A stretch of DNA of 48,942 nt. Source: Solobacterium sp. GTDB taxonomy: Bacteria; Bacillota_I; Bacilli_A; Erysipelotrichales; Erysipelotrichaceae. Below, piece after piece: positions 16,180 through 25,277 of this stretch. Position 1 is the first letter of the stretch. The number at the start of each line of letters is the position of its first letter. The notes beneath the pieces were generated by a model, which was given only the letters and a program-made list of their open reading frames with translations, ran no database searches and had not been told where the DNA came from. The stretch spans positions 1 to 48,942 of the forward strand of contig JAFRHT010000004.1 in assembly GCA_017433125.1 (NCBI GenBank), given 5' to 3'. Both the position numbers and the translations under genes were made by a program.

Positions 16180-17730
16180 TTGTCCGGATATGCAATGGGT
16201 CTGCCAATGGAGAACATCCGGGTCATCACAGTGATGATCCTGGATATCTTCATCATGTGGTTTTTACTATATTATGTTATTAAACTGGTTCGTAATAATT
16301 CCCGTACGATTCAGATATTCAAGGGGATCCTGCTGGTTATTCTGACTGACGGGGTAGCCAAGCTGATGGGCCTCAAGACGGTTTCTTATGTTACGGATAT
16401 CTTTATCAACTGGGGCTTTCTCGCTATTATCATTATCTTTCAGCCGGAAATCCGTTCCGTTCTGGAAAGGATCGGGAAATCCAACGCCTTTTCCCGTATT
16501 ACGACCCTGACCGGCAACGAAAAGGAGCACCTGGTGGACCAGATTGTTACGGCTGCCATGCTGCTGAGCAAGGATCAGACAGGAGCGCTGATTTCCATTG
16601 AACAGTCGCATTCCCTCGAAGATTTCATCGCGACCGGCACCCGGCTGAATTCGGATGTTACGGCTGAACTGCTGACTTCCATTTTCGTGACTTCCACACC
16701 GCTGCATGACGGTGCTGTCATTATTCAGGGTGACCGTATTGCCTGCGCGAGTGCCTATTTCCCGCCGACCAATCTGGAACTGCCGTCCCGTTACGGGGCC
16801 AGACACAGGGCGGCTATCGGTATTTCGGAAATCACCGATGCGGTAACCATTGTCGTTTCGGAAGAAACCGGCGCAATCAGCGTTACAGAAGGCGGCAAGA
16901 TCTATCAGTTCAACCGGAAAGAACTGCGTGACTACCTGCTGCGGGTGATTCTCGGGGAAGAAACCGAAGTCAAAACCAGCCGTCCGGATACAGTCCCGGC
17001 TGAGCTGGGCCGTGAAGTGGTCATTGACGACAAGGCCCCGGTCCAGGTTAAGGAGTCTTCCCGGCTGCGCGATAAGCTGGCGGTAAAGAAGCAGGATACC
17101 GGCAGAATGGAAAAGATTGAAGTCGAGGAGGTCACCCCGGCGGAACCGCTGTCTGAACCGGAAAACCTCCGAAAAGAGGATGCCCCGGACGATACGCTGA
17201 TGATCAAGCTGGAGGAAGAAGCGTCCGACATCAAACTCCCGCGCAAGAAAGAGAGACCGGCACCGAGTTATCCGCAGCATGCGGCCGGCAACCGGTTTGA
17301 AGAAGACAAACAGACCGTAAAGGCAAATGAAGAAGCCCCGGCAGATGTTCTGGTACCGCCGGAGGTTCCGGCTGCTGAGCCGGTTGTGGAAGAACCGGCA
17401 AAGCAGGAACCGGCTGCCCGGCTGACCTCGGAAGATATCAAGCGGATGCGCAACCAGCTGTATGCGCAGTATTCCAATGCCAATAAGGAACAGGAACCTG
17501 AGCCTGTGCCAGAACCTGTAACTGAGCCGCAGAAGCCGGCTGCCTCGCAGGCAGATGACATGCTGGCCCAGCTCCACCGTCCCACCGAGAGCGAAAAGAT
17601 GTTCGATACGACCAAACTGGATATTTCCAAGATCGTAGGACTGAACGATGATCTGGACGAAACATTTGAGATTCTGGATCAGATGCCGTCGGATAAACCC
17701 TCCGATCGTGACAAGGGAGGTGACCGGTAA
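16180..17730 (+). CDS. cdaA: Diadenylate cyclase CdaA with a long C-terminal extension
   Basis: CdaA joins two ATP into cyclic di-AMP, which controls potassium, osmotic and wall homeostasis. Three membrane helices (about 12-90) precede the DAC domain (about 105-262) with catalytic DGA at 177-179 (PLHDGAVII) and RHR at 208-210 (GARHRAAIG). Typical CdaA proteins have about 270-280 residues; this one has 516. The extra 255 residues are rich in Pro, Glu and Lys and look disordered, ending in a more ordered DTTKLDISKIVGLNDDLDET. The start is a TTG at 16180, chosen because AAGGGAG lies nine bases upstream and no ATG has such a site. The stop overlaps the cdaR start. First gene of cdaA-cdaR-glmM. 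Confidence 0.95.
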   Translation: MSGYAMGLPMENIRVITVMILDIFIMWFLLYYVIKLVRNNSRTIQIFKGILLVILTDGVAKLMGLKTVSYVTDIFINWGFLAIIIIFQPEIRSVLERIGKSNAFSRITTLTGNEKEHLVDQIVTAAMLLSKDQTGALISIEQSHSLEDFIATGTRLNSDVTAELLTSIFVTSTPLHDGAVIIQGDRIACASAYFPPTNLELPSRYGARHRAAIGISEITDAVTIVVSEETGAISVTEGGKIYQFNRKELRDYLLRVILGEETEVKTSRPDTVPAELGREVVIDDKAPVQVKESSRLRDKLAVKKQDTGRMEKIEVEEVTPAEPLSEPENLRKEDAPDDTLMIKLEEEASDIKLPRKKERPAPSYPQHAAGNRFEEDKQTVKANEEAPADVLVPPEVPAAEPVVEEPAKQEPAARLTSEDIKRMRNQLYAQYSNANKEQEPEPVPEPVTEPQKPAASQADDMLAQLHRPTESEKMFDTTKLDISKIVGLNDDLDETFEILDQMPSDKPSDRDKGGDR

Positions 17731-19154
17731 TGTCTGAAAACAAGAAGAAAAGAACCCGGGAAACAGCCGATAACGGGAAAACCGAACTGGCGAACCGCAT
17801 TGCCAGCCAGTCCCGCAAGGTGGCAAATACTTACCAGCATATCGGCGATAACCTGGTCCGGACCTTCCGATGGTTCTCCGGCTTCATTGACAAAACGCTC
17901 TTTAACCGGAAATACACAAGGGTGGTTGCCCTCGTGCTGGCGGTCATGATGTACGCGATTGTCAATCTCAACAGCAGCAACTCCATGAACATGTCCACGC
18001 TGAAGACCAGCAAGGACCTGTCCAATATCACCGTTACCGCCAAGTACAACGGCGACACGTTTGAACTGAGCGGACTGCCGGCGGAAGCTGACATTACGAT
18101 CAGCGGTGATGCCTCGGCGGTAACCGCCGCCTCCAACTCCAAGGGTGTGGTTGTAGCGGACCTTGAGGGTCTGACAGAAGGAACCCATAACGTCAAGCTG
18201 AAGACCGAAGGCTTCGGTGAGAATGTTACGATCCGGATTGATCCGTCCAATGTCATCGTGACCCTGAAGAAGAAAACCACCCAGCAGTTCGATCTGTCCT
18301 ATGACTATATCAACCAGGACAAGATGGAATCGATCTACAGCCTGGGTGTGCCGACCTTCGAATATACAAAGGTCAATGTCCGGGCGTCCAAGGATACACT
18401 GGATACTATTGCCTTTGTCAAAGCGCTGATCGATGTCAGCGGACAGACTGCTGATTTCACCCAGGAAGCGGCCCTGATTGCCTATGATGCCAGCGGCCTG
18501 CCGGTCAATGCGGATATCGTGCCGCGGACCGTCAATGTTTCCGTAGCCGTTACTTCACCGAACAAGACCGTGCCGATTGAGGTGGAAGTCAGCGGTGAAG
18601 TGCCGGAAGGCAAGGCCATCGAGACGATCTCGATTGATCAGCAGACCGTCACCGTATACGGGACAGAATCTGTTCTGGGCCAGATAGAAAAGGTAATTGT
18701 TACGCTGAACGCATCCACATTGACCAAGGATTCCTCTACAATTCTGCGGCCGATCACACTGCCGGCCGGGGTCAACTCCAGCAACATCAACCAGATCACC
18801 ATGAATGTTACATTGGGCGAGGGTGTGACGCGGACCATCGATGATGTCCGTATCTATTATCGGAACAATGTTAACAACTACAAGGCATCCCAGCCGGAAA
18901 ACAAGACAACAACCAGTGTTACGGTATTCGGCACTGAGAACAACATTGCGTCCATTACAGCCGATGATATTTCGGTTTATGTGGACCTGAAAGACGCCAA
19001 GCCGGGTCTGCAGGATTTCCAGCTGCAGGTAGACCAGCCGTCCGGCGGCCTGGTCAAGTATTCGCTGGTTGAATCGACTTATACGATGAACGTGCTTGGT
19101 GAAACCAATCCGGACAGTGAATCAGGAGAAGGGACAGGAACAAACAATGGGTAA
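17730..19154 (+). CDS. cdaR: CdaR/YbbR-domain regulator of CdaA
   Basis: CdaR is a membrane-anchored protein that binds CdaA and tunes c-di-AMP synthesis. The 474-residue product has a basic cytosolic N-terminus, one transmembrane helix near residues 66-82 (VVALVLAVMMYAIV), then four YbbR-type beta domains of about 85-95 residues outside the cell (for example the segments starting near 90, 180, 270 and 360). A short Ser/Gly/Glu tail ends it. Its ATG overlaps the cdaA stop (TAATG) and its last eight bases overlap glmM, so all three genes are tightly coupled. Confidence 0.92.
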   Translation: MSENKKKRTRETADNGKTELANRIASQSRKVANTYQHIGDNLVRTFRWFSGFIDKTLFNRKYTRVVALVLAVMMYAIVNLNSSNSMNMSTLKTSKDLSNITVTAKYNGDTFELSGLPAEADITISGDASAVTAASNSKGVVVADLEGLTEGTHNVKLKTEGFGENVTIRIDPSNVIVTLKKKTTQQFDLSYDYINQDKMESIYSLGVPTFEYTKVNVRASKDTLDTIAFVKALIDVSGQTADFTQEAALIAYDASGLPVNADIVPRTVNVSVAVTSPNKTVPIEVEVSGEVPEGKAIETISIDQQTVTVYGTESVLGQIEKVIVTLNASTLTKDSSTILRPITLPAGVNSSNINQITMNVTLGEGVTRTIDDVRIYYRNNVNNYKASQPENKTTTSVTVFGTENNIASITADDISVYVDLKDAKPGLQDFQLQVDQPSGGLVKYSLVESTYTMNVLGETNPDSESGEGTGTNNG

Positions 19155-20487
19155 ATACTTCGGAACAGACGGCATCCGCGGCAAAGCAAATGTGGATCTC
19201 GACGCCTACCGGGCTTTCCAGGTGGGCCGCTACATGGGTTACTACTACAGTCAGAACGGCAAACAGAACATTCTGATCGGCAAGGACACAAGACTGTCAT
19301 CGGATATGCTGGAACATGCCCTGGCAGCGGGTATCGCCGCGCAGGGCTGCGATGCCTATCTGGCCGGGGGATGCCCGACCCCGATGATTTCATACCTGAC
19401 AAGAACCGGGGATTTCGCAGCCGGGGCAATGGTGTCCGCCAGCCATAACCCGTTCTATGACAACGGCATCAAGATCTTCTCCAAGGAAGGCATCAAGCTT
19501 TCCGCGGATATCGAAGATCTGATTGAGAAATTCATCGACGGTGAAACAGAACTCGCATTCTGCACGGATGACAGGATCGGCAAGGTCATCGCATATCCGG
19601 AAGGCCTGGAAACATATCTTGACTGGCTGGAAAAAACATATCCGCTCGATCTTTCCGGCATGCATCTGGTAGTTGACTGTGCCAACGGGTCCAGCACCTT
19701 TACGGCAGAAGCACTGCTGAAGCGTCTGGGCGCTGAACTGACGGTTCTGAACAACTGCCCGGACGGCATCAACATCAATACGCACTGCGGATCCACACAT
19801 CCGGAGATGATGCAGGAAGCAGTCCGCAGCGGCACCTATGATCTGGGCTTGGCCTTTGACGGCGATGCGGACCGGATGATCATGGCGGCCCCCGACGGCG
19901 AACTGCTGACCGGTGACCATGTTCTGTACATTACCGGCAAGCGGTTCCGTGATATCGGCATTCTGAACAATAATAACGTTGTTACCACCGTCATGGCCAA
20001 CCTCGGCCTGTTCAAGGCCCTGGAGCGGGAAGGCATTACGGCTGTCGCAACCCAGGTCGGTGACAAATATGTTTATGAGCAGATGTGTAAGGAAGATGAC
20101 ATTGTCGGCGGAGAACAGTCCGGCCATATTATCTTCAAGCAGGTCGAAGCGACCGGTGACGGACTGGTAACAGCCCTTGAAATGCTGAAGATCATGAAGG
20201 AGACCGGCAAGGGAGCCATGGAACTCCGGGAAGGCCTCAAGATCTATCCGCAGCTGCTGGTGAATGTCCGGGTTACCGACAAGCACCTGGCCATGGAAGA
20301 TCCGGAGGTCAAAAAGGCCATTGATGAGGTCAATGAGAATCTGCACGGCAATGGCCGGCTGCTGGTCAGAGCCAGCGGTACAGAACCGCTTGTCCGGGTT
20401 ATGGCCGAAGCCGAAACAGACGAGATCTGCGCGGAAGAAGTGGAGAAGGTCGCCCGGATTGTACGGGGAAAATTCGGCATCGAATAA
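19147..20487 (+). CDS. glmM: Phosphoglucosamine mutase
   Basis: GlmM turns glucosamine-6-phosphate into glucosamine-1-phosphate on the way to UDP-N-acetylglucosamine and peptidoglycan. The 446-residue protein starts with the hallmark MGKYFGTDGIRGKAN, carries the phosphoserine loop MVSASHNPF with Ser99, the metal-binding loop DGDADRMIM near 238-246, the sugar-binding GGEQSGHI near 320 and the phosphate-binding RASGTEPLVRVM near the end. The ATG at 19147 follows GGAGAAGGGA and overlaps the end of cdaR; a longer frame from 19096 is not needed. GlmM is known to bind and inhibit CdaA in other Bacillota, which matches the operon. Confidence 0.96.
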   Translation: MGKYFGTDGIRGKANVDLDAYRAFQVGRYMGYYYSQNGKQNILIGKDTRLSSDMLEHALAAGIAAQGCDAYLAGGCPTPMISYLTRTGDFAAGAMVSASHNPFYDNGIKIFSKEGIKLSADIEDLIEKFIDGETELAFCTDDRIGKVIAYPEGLETYLDWLEKTYPLDLSGMHLVVDCANGSSTFTAEALLKRLGAELTVLNNCPDGININTHCGSTHPEMMQEAVRSGTYDLGLAFDGDADRMIMAAPDGELLTGDHVLYITGKRFRDIGILNNNNVVTTVMANLGLFKALEREGITAVATQVGDKYVYEQMCKEDDIVGGEQSGHIIFKQVEATGDGLVTALEMLKIMKETGKGAMELREGLKIYPQLLVNVRVTDKHLAMEDPEVKKAIDEVNENLHGNGRLLVRASGTEPLVRVMAEAETDEICAEEVEKVARIVRGKFGIE

Positions 20488-20510
20488 CTGATTATAAAGA
20501 ACAGATAAAA

Positions 20511-20537
20511 TCGTTCGGCCCAAGGCCGAACGGTTTT
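20511..20537 (+). terminator. Terminator of the cdaA-cdaR-glmM operon
   Basis: CGTTCGGCC-CAA-GGCCGAACG is a perfect 9-bp stem flanked by AAAAT and GGTTTTCTTTT. Confidence 0.9.
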
Positions 20538-20567
20538 CTTTTGGTTTCAGCGGGCATCAGCAGAAAG

Positions 20568-20627
20568 GGTAACGGATTCCCGGCGGAAATTAAAGTCACG
20601 TTACCGAATTCACGAACAAACTATGAT
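20568..20627 (+). promoter_or_regulatory. Control region of the two-component operon
   Basis: An inverted repeat GGTAACG (20568-20574) and CGTTACC (20599-20605) lies just upstream of a -10-like TATGAT (20622-20627). A regulator binding here, perhaps the response regulator itself, is possible. Confidence 0.3.
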
Positions 20628-20651
20628 AAGATGATAACTGAGGTTGAAAAA

Positions 20652-21311
20652 ATGAAAAAAGTCATAGGAATCGTTGAAGATGAGAAAGACCTGAACGAAC
20701 TGGTCAAGCAGTATCTTCAGAAAGAAGGATATGATGTACGCTCCTATCTGACATATGATGAAGCAGCCATTCATACAGCAGATGATGATGTGCATCTGTG
20801 GATTCTGGATATCATGCTCGGTGACAAGAGCGGCTTTGACCTGATTGAGGACATCCGCCAGCATGACGCGAATGTGCCGGTTATTTTCATGTCCGCGCGG
20901 GATAAGGAATTTGACCGGATTATCGGTCTGGAAAAAGGCAGTGATGACTATATCACCAAACCGTTTTCCCCAAAGGAACTGGTGCTTCGGGTCAACAATA
21001 TCATCCGGCGTACGTATAAGGATGCGGACACCCGCATGATTGTGGACGGCTATGAAATAGATGAGGATCAGCGGATGGTAACGGATCATGGCCGCCAGGT
21101 GGATCTGACCACCAAGGAGTTTGATCTGCTGATGCTGTTTGTGCGCAACCGCGGTACGGCTTTTTCCCGTGAGCAGATTCTCGAGCGGGTCTGGGAAACA
21201 AACTATTTCGGCAGTGACCGGGTAGTGGATGATACACTGCGGCGGCTGCGCAAGAAGCTTCCGGACCTGACCATTCATACGATTTACGGCTTCGGATACC
21301 GTCTGGGCTGA
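20652..21311 (+). CDS. OmpR/PhoB-family response regulator
   Basis: The 219-residue protein has a receiver domain (1-115) with the acidic pair Glu9/Asp10, phosphoacceptor Asp53 (ILDIML), Thr/Ser in FMSARD and Lys in ITKPFSPKE, followed by a winged-helix DNA-binding domain (about 125-219; LTTKEFDLLMLF, SREQILERVW, VDDTLRRLRKKL, YGFGYRLG). I start at ATG 20652 (MKKVIGIVEDE), the normal receiver start; an in-frame ATG at 20631 is a weaker choice. Its stop overlaps the kinase start as ATGA. Its targets cannot be read from sequence. Confidence 0.93.
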   Translation: MKKVIGIVEDEKDLNELVKQYLQKEGYDVRSYLTYDEAAIHTADDDVHLWILDIMLGDKSGFDLIEDIRQHDANVPVIFMSARDKEFDRIIGLEKGSDDYITKPFSPKELVLRVNNIIRRTYKDADTRMIVDGYEIDEDQRMVTDHGRQVDLTTKEFDLLMLFVRNRGTAFSREQILERVWETNYFGSDRVVDDTLRRLRKKLPDLTIHTIYGFGYRLG

Positions 21312-22705
21312 TGAAACGCATTTATCTCTGGATTCGTGAACTTAGTCTTACCCAGCAGCTGATAACCATTGTTATTCTGGTAATCGGCGTTTTCGGGGTC
21401 TTTTTGTCTGCTTTTCTGACTCCGTCAATTGACGGTTTTACCCGGAACGAGATGTACAGGATGCTTCACAGTACCCATGAAAGCGCTGTGTATTATCTGA
21501 ACCGCAATGCTGAACAGCACCCGTTTGTGAGCCCGGACAGCGGCATTATCCAGGGGATATATGACCCTGACGCGGACACTTTCCGGGTTTTTGACGGCGG
21601 TTCCTTTACAGAGGAAGAGATGCGCGATATCCGCCAGAACGCGTCACAGGCGGACAGTGAAATTACGGATTATATTCTGCGCGAGCGCAGTGGGACGACC
21701 GGCAATATCAGTAATGTACAGTACTCCGTAACCAGGCTGAAGGACGGCCGGCTGCTGATCAGCCTGCTGCCGGGGGCATACGAGGAACAGTTCCGGACGC
21801 TGCTGGTTAACAGTGTTGTCAATATGAATGTCGTGATTGCCGGCCTGCTGTTTTTCCTGCTGCTGCTCTGGGTGGCATCCCTGATTCATCCGCTGAACCA
21901 GATCCGCAACTACGCCAACCGGGTCAAGAACGATGAGGAAGCCGAACTGAATGTCAACCGCCGCGATGAGATCGGTGAAGTTGCGGAAGCCCTGCGGGAT
22001 ATGCAGGATGAACTGGAAAAGCAGAACCGGGAAAAAGAGGAGATGATCCAGAATATCTCCCATGACCTCAAGACCCCGATTGCCACGATCCGGTCTTATG
22101 GGGAAAGCATCAAGGACGGCATCTATCCATACGGGAGCCTTGAAAAATCGATTGATGTCATTATCGAGCACGCTGACCGGCTGGATAAGAAAGTCCGCAG
22201 CCTGATTACCCTGAACAAGATGGGCTATCTTCTGGATGACTGTCCGGAAGGGGATACCCTGAACATGAATGATGTCATTGACAAGGTCCTGCTGTCGCTG
22301 AAAGTCATCCGGCCGGAGATCACCTTCGAGCGGATCATGGATCCGGAAGTCTTTTTCCACGGCGATGAGGATCCCTGGCGGATCGCTGTCGAAAATCTGA
22401 TTGACAATGCTCTGCGCTATGCCAGAACCAGGATCAGCATCCAGCTCCATGATGCCGAGCTGATCATTTTCAATGACGGCAGGCAGATTGACCAGGCAAC
22501 GCTGAACAAGCTGTTCCAGCCGTATGAAAAGGGCACGGACGGGCAGTTCGGCCTGGGCCTTTCGATTGTCTACCGGGTCGTGACGACATACGGATACCGG
22601 GTGGAAGCCTCCAACCTCCCTGATGGTGTTCAGTTCAGGATCTGGAAAGAAATCAGCCGGAAGGAAAAACGGGAAAAGGAACGGGCCAGGGGAAACAGAA
22701 AGTAA
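21311..22705 (+). CDS. Sensor histidine kinase
   Basis: The partner kinase of the upstream response regulator has 464 residues: transmembrane helix 1 (about 16-37), an extracellular sensor region of about 130 residues, transmembrane helix 2 (about 170-190), a HAMP linker (about 190-240), HisKA with the phosphorylated His251 in NISHDLKTPI, and HATPase_c (about 350-455) with ENLIDNALRYA, FNDGRQI and GQFGLGLSIV. The ATGA overlap shows coupled translation. A Lys/Arg/Glu-rich tail ends the protein. The sensor domain matches no class I recognise. Confidence 0.93.
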   Translation: MKRIYLWIRELSLTQQLITIVILVIGVFGVFLSAFLTPSIDGFTRNEMYRMLHSTHESAVYYLNRNAEQHPFVSPDSGIIQGIYDPDADTFRVFDGGSFTEEEMRDIRQNASQADSEITDYILRERSGTTGNISNVQYSVTRLKDGRLLISLLPGAYEEQFRTLLVNSVVNMNVVIAGLLFFLLLLWVASLIHPLNQIRNYANRVKNDEEAELNVNRRDEIGEVAEALRDMQDELEKQNREKEEMIQNISHDLKTPIATIRSYGESIKDGIYPYGSLEKSIDVIIEHADRLDKKVRSLITLNKMGYLLDDCPEGDTLNMNDVIDKVLLSLKVIRPEITFERIMDPEVFFHGDEDPWRIAVENLIDNALRYARTRISIQLHDAELIIFNDGRQIDQATLNKLFQPYEKGTDGQFGLGLSIVYRVVTTYGYRVEASNLPDGVQFRIWKEISRKEKREKERARGNRK

Positions 22706-22717
22706 ACGATTTCCGGC

Positions 22718-22746
22718 TTAACGGCAGCGGAAAGATCGGGTACAAT
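22718..22746 (+). promoter_or_regulatory. Promoter very close to the hydrolase start
   Basis: TTAACG (22718-22723), 17 bp, then TACAAT (22741-22746). The ATG at 22756 is only nine bases after the -10, so the transcript would have almost no leader. Confidence 0.4.
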
Positions 22747-22755
22747 ATAGGACAT

Positions 22756-23520
22756 ATGACAGAATTTGCGGAATTTGCCGGCGTACGAACAGCTTTCCGG
22801 CACAGCGGCAGCGGCCGGGATGTGATCCTGCTGCATGGCTGGGGTCAGAATATGTATATGATGAGTGCAGTGGAAGAGCATCTGTGTTCTTCTTTTTCCG
22901 TATACAATCTTGATTTTCCGGGCTTTGGGGAAAGCAGTCTGCCGCCGGAGCCCTGGGGTGTGCCGGAGTATATGCGTTTTCTGGAAGAATTTATCGCTGC
23001 CAACGGGATTGAAGCACCGATTCTGATCGGACATTCATTCGGCTGCCGGGTGGCAATCCGTTATGCGGCAGTGCACCATGATGTACGCCGGATGTGCCTG
23101 ACCGGGGCGGCCGGCATCCGTCCGAAGCGGGACCTTGGCTGGCATCTGCGGACAAAGACGTTCAAGGCCGGTAAGTGGCTCCTGCAGGCCACCGGCAATG
23201 AAAAGAAACTGGCGGAGCTGCAGAACCGGGCCGGTTCGGAGGACTATCGGAATGTCAGCGGCGTCATGCGGGAATCCTTCGTCAAAGTGGTGAATGATGA
23301 TGTAACCCCGGTTCTGAAAGAAATCCGCTGCCCGGTGCTGCTGGTCTGGGGTGATATGGACGAAGCAGTACCGCTCTGGATGGGCCAGCTGATGGAAAAG
23401 GAAATCCCGGATGCCGGACTGGCGGTTTTCGCCGGCGATGATCATTTCGCCTACTGGCATCAGAGTGACCGTTTCAACCGGGTGCTGGATGTCTTTCTGA
23501 AAGAGGATATGAACAGATGA
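22756..23520 (+). CDS. Alpha/beta hydrolase
   Basis: A 254-residue alpha/beta-fold hydrolase. It has the oxyanion-loop HGWG at 27-30, the nucleophile elbow GHSFG with Ser94, a probable catalytic Asp in VWGDMDE (200-202) and catalytic His230 in GDDHFAYW. A helical cap (about 120-185) sits before the Asp. Substrate unknown; esterases and lyases share this outline. Its stop overlaps the start of the MurF-like gene (ATGA), and this arrangement suggests a wall-linked role, though that is inference. A faint TAGGA precedes the ATG. Confidence 0.85.
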   Translation: MTEFAEFAGVRTAFRHSGSGRDVILLHGWGQNMYMMSAVEEHLCSSFSVYNLDFPGFGESSLPPEPWGVPEYMRFLEEFIAANGIEAPILIGHSFGCRVAIRYAAVHHDVRRMCLTGAAGIRPKRDLGWHLRTKTFKAGKWLLQATGNEKKLAELQNRAGSEDYRNVSGVMRESFVKVVNDDVTPVLKEIRCPVLLVWGDMDEAVPLWMGQLMEKEIPDAGLAVFAGDDHFAYWHQSDRFNRVLDVFLKEDMNR

Positions 23521-25091
23521 AGATACTGACAATCATCGGAATATGCCTGTGGCTGACAGCGATGCTGGTGCCCGGCAAGCATGCCCTGCACATGTTCCAG
23601 CAGAACCGCTATGAATGTGCCCGCTTTACAAAATGGCTGCGGGAAAACGGTTTTGCCGGAAGTGCGCAGTATGTTCTGCCGGCCGTTCTTTCGGCTGTGA
23701 TTGCGGCGGCCGGGCTGCTGTGGGGGCAGGGGGCTGCGGCCCTGGCTGTTTCCGGCGCCGTGCTGACCGGTGTAAGAATCCTGCAGGAGCGGGGGAAGAA
23801 CTATATCAAACCGCTGGTCTATACCAACCGGGTCAAGCGGCAGATTGCCGTCATGACCGGATTGGCAGTGATCTGTGCCGCCAGACTGAACCTGGTGCCG
23901 GTGTTTTTCCGTATTACCGCGCCGCTGCTTTCCACCTGCCTGCCCTGGCTGCTGATCTACCCCATGGCTGTCATCACGGCACCGATTGAGAAGGCGGGCA
24001 GGACCCGTTATCTCAATGAAGCGAAGGATATCCTGAAGCAGCATGCGGATCTGATCCGCATCGGCATTACCGGCAGCTACGGCAAGACATCCACCAAGAA
24101 TGTCATCCAGTCTATCGTCTCCGAGCAGTATATGTCACTGATGACACCGGCTTCATACAATACGCCGATGGGCATTACCCGGACCATCCGGGAACTGCTG
24201 AAGCCGATCCACCAGGTTTTTGTCTGTGAAATGGGGGCAGACCATGTCGGTGATATTACCGAACTGATGAATTTCGTCCATCCCGCCATCGGGGTAGTGA
24301 CCTCCATCGGCCCGCAGCATCTGCAGACCTTCGGTTCCCAGGACAACATCACCCGGGAGAAGATGCAGATGATCGAACTGCTGCCACCGGATGGGACAGG
24401 TATTCTGAACTATGACAATGAACTGATCCGGACATATGAAATCAAAAACCCGGTCAGGATACAGACCTACGGGATCCGATGTGAAGATGTTGATTTCCGG
24501 GCCGTGGATATTGATTACGGTCCTTACGGTTCTTCCTTCACCGTGCAGGCCGAAGGGGAGAGTTACGCATTTGAGACAAAACTGCTGGGCGAGCTGAATA
24601 TCCTGAACATCCTGTCAGCGGTGGCGGTTGCCAGAACACTGGCCATTCCCTGGCCGCGGATTCAGCGGGCTGTCCGGGAAATGAAACAGGTGGAACATCG
24701 TCTGGAGAAAAAGATCATCGGCGGTTATTCGTTTATCGATGATGCGTTCAACGCCAATCCCAGCGGCGCCGCAATGGCCCTGGATGTACTGGCGAAGATG
24801 CCCGGTAAACGGATTATTGTCACCCCGGGCATGATTGAACTCGGGGAGCGTCAGGATGAAATCAACCATACGTTCGGAACCCGGATGAAAGGGTGTGCCG
24901 ACGAGGTTATCCTGGTTGGGGAGAAACAGGTTCACGCCATCCGGCAGGGCCTGGAGGATTCCGGCTATGATATGACGCATGTGCATGTGCTGGCTACAGT
25001 AAAGGAAGCGTTTGACTGGATCTGGAAGAACGCCACACCGGCCGATACCATCCTGCTGGAAAACGACCTCCCTGACGCCTTCAATCACTGA
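23517..25091 (+). CDS. murF: Membrane-anchored MurF-like ligase (UDP-MurNAc-tripeptide:D-Ala-D-Ala ligase)
   Basis: MurF adds D-Ala-D-Ala to UDP-MurNAc-tripeptide in the cytosol. The 524-residue protein has a standard Mur-ligase core from about residue 160: P-loop GSYGKTSTKN (187-196), EMGADHVGDI and TSIGPQHLQTFGS in the central domain, LLGELNILNILSAVAVA, and the DDAFNANPSGA motif typical of MurF. The first 155 residues hold about four hydrophobic helices instead of the usual soluble N-terminal substrate-binding domain. Canonical MurF has about 450 residues. It may tie the reaction to the membrane or act on another substrate. It overlaps the hydrolase gene by four bases. Confidence 0.85.
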   Translation: MKILTIIGICLWLTAMLVPGKHALHMFQQNRYECARFTKWLRENGFAGSAQYVLPAVLSAVIAAAGLLWGQGAAALAVSGAVLTGVRILQERGKNYIKPLVYTNRVKRQIAVMTGLAVICAARLNLVPVFFRITAPLLSTCLPWLLIYPMAVITAPIEKAGRTRYLNEAKDILKQHADLIRIGITGSYGKTSTKNVIQSIVSEQYMSLMTPASYNTPMGITRTIRELLKPIHQVFVCEMGADHVGDITELMNFVHPAIGVVTSIGPQHLQTFGSQDNITREKMQMIELLPPDGTGILNYDNELIRTYEIKNPVRIQTYGIRCEDVDFRAVDIDYGPYGSSFTVQAEGESYAFETKLLGELNILNILSAVAVARTLAIPWPRIQRAVREMKQVEHRLEKKIIGGYSFIDDAFNANPSGAAMALDVLAKMPGKRIIVTPGMIELGERQDEINHTFGTRMKGCADEVILVGEKQVHAIRQGLEDSGYDMTHVHVLATVKEAFDWIWKNATPADTILLENDLPDAFNH

Positions 25092-25101
25092 GCGGGAAAA
25101 C

Positions 25102-25130
25102 GACCCGGACCATTATGGCCCGGGTCTTTT
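25102..25130 (+). terminator. Terminator of the hydrolase-murF operon
   Basis: GACCCGG (25102-25108) pairs with CCGGGTC (25120-25126), followed by TTTTC. Confidence 0.85.
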
Positions 25131-25234
25131 CAGATCTCTCAGTCTTTGCCGTGAACATGATACTGTTTGTTTCCGGCATGGTAATTTCTGCCTTGTTCAC
25201 GGCACTATACAATCACACGGATAAACGTCAATGA
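25115..25234 (+). CDS. Possible 39-residue membrane peptide
   Basis: An open frame of 39 codons with one clear hydrophobic helix (MILFVSGMVISALFTALY) and a charged end (NHTDKRQ). Its ATG lies inside the terminator loop, and no ribosome binding site is seen; a GTG at 25157 would leave just the helix. It may be a true small protein or chance. Confidence 0.2.
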   Translation: MARVFSDLSVFAVNMILFVSGMVISALFTALYNHTDKRQ

Positions 25235-25251
25235 TGAGACCGGAAATGAAA

Positions 25252-25277
25252 AGAACCTGTTGCCAGGTTCAGTTTTT
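25252..25277 (-). terminator. Terminator of the zinc-ribbon gene
   Basis: On the minus strand GAACCTG-GCAA-CAGGTTC is followed by TTTT; the plus strand also has a T run, so it may work both ways. Confidence 0.8.

Noticed and set aside
16267-17826. 519-codon minus-strand frame opposite cdaA
   Set aside because: cdaA motifs and operon overlaps fix the coding strand; the other frame has no ribosome site or family feature.
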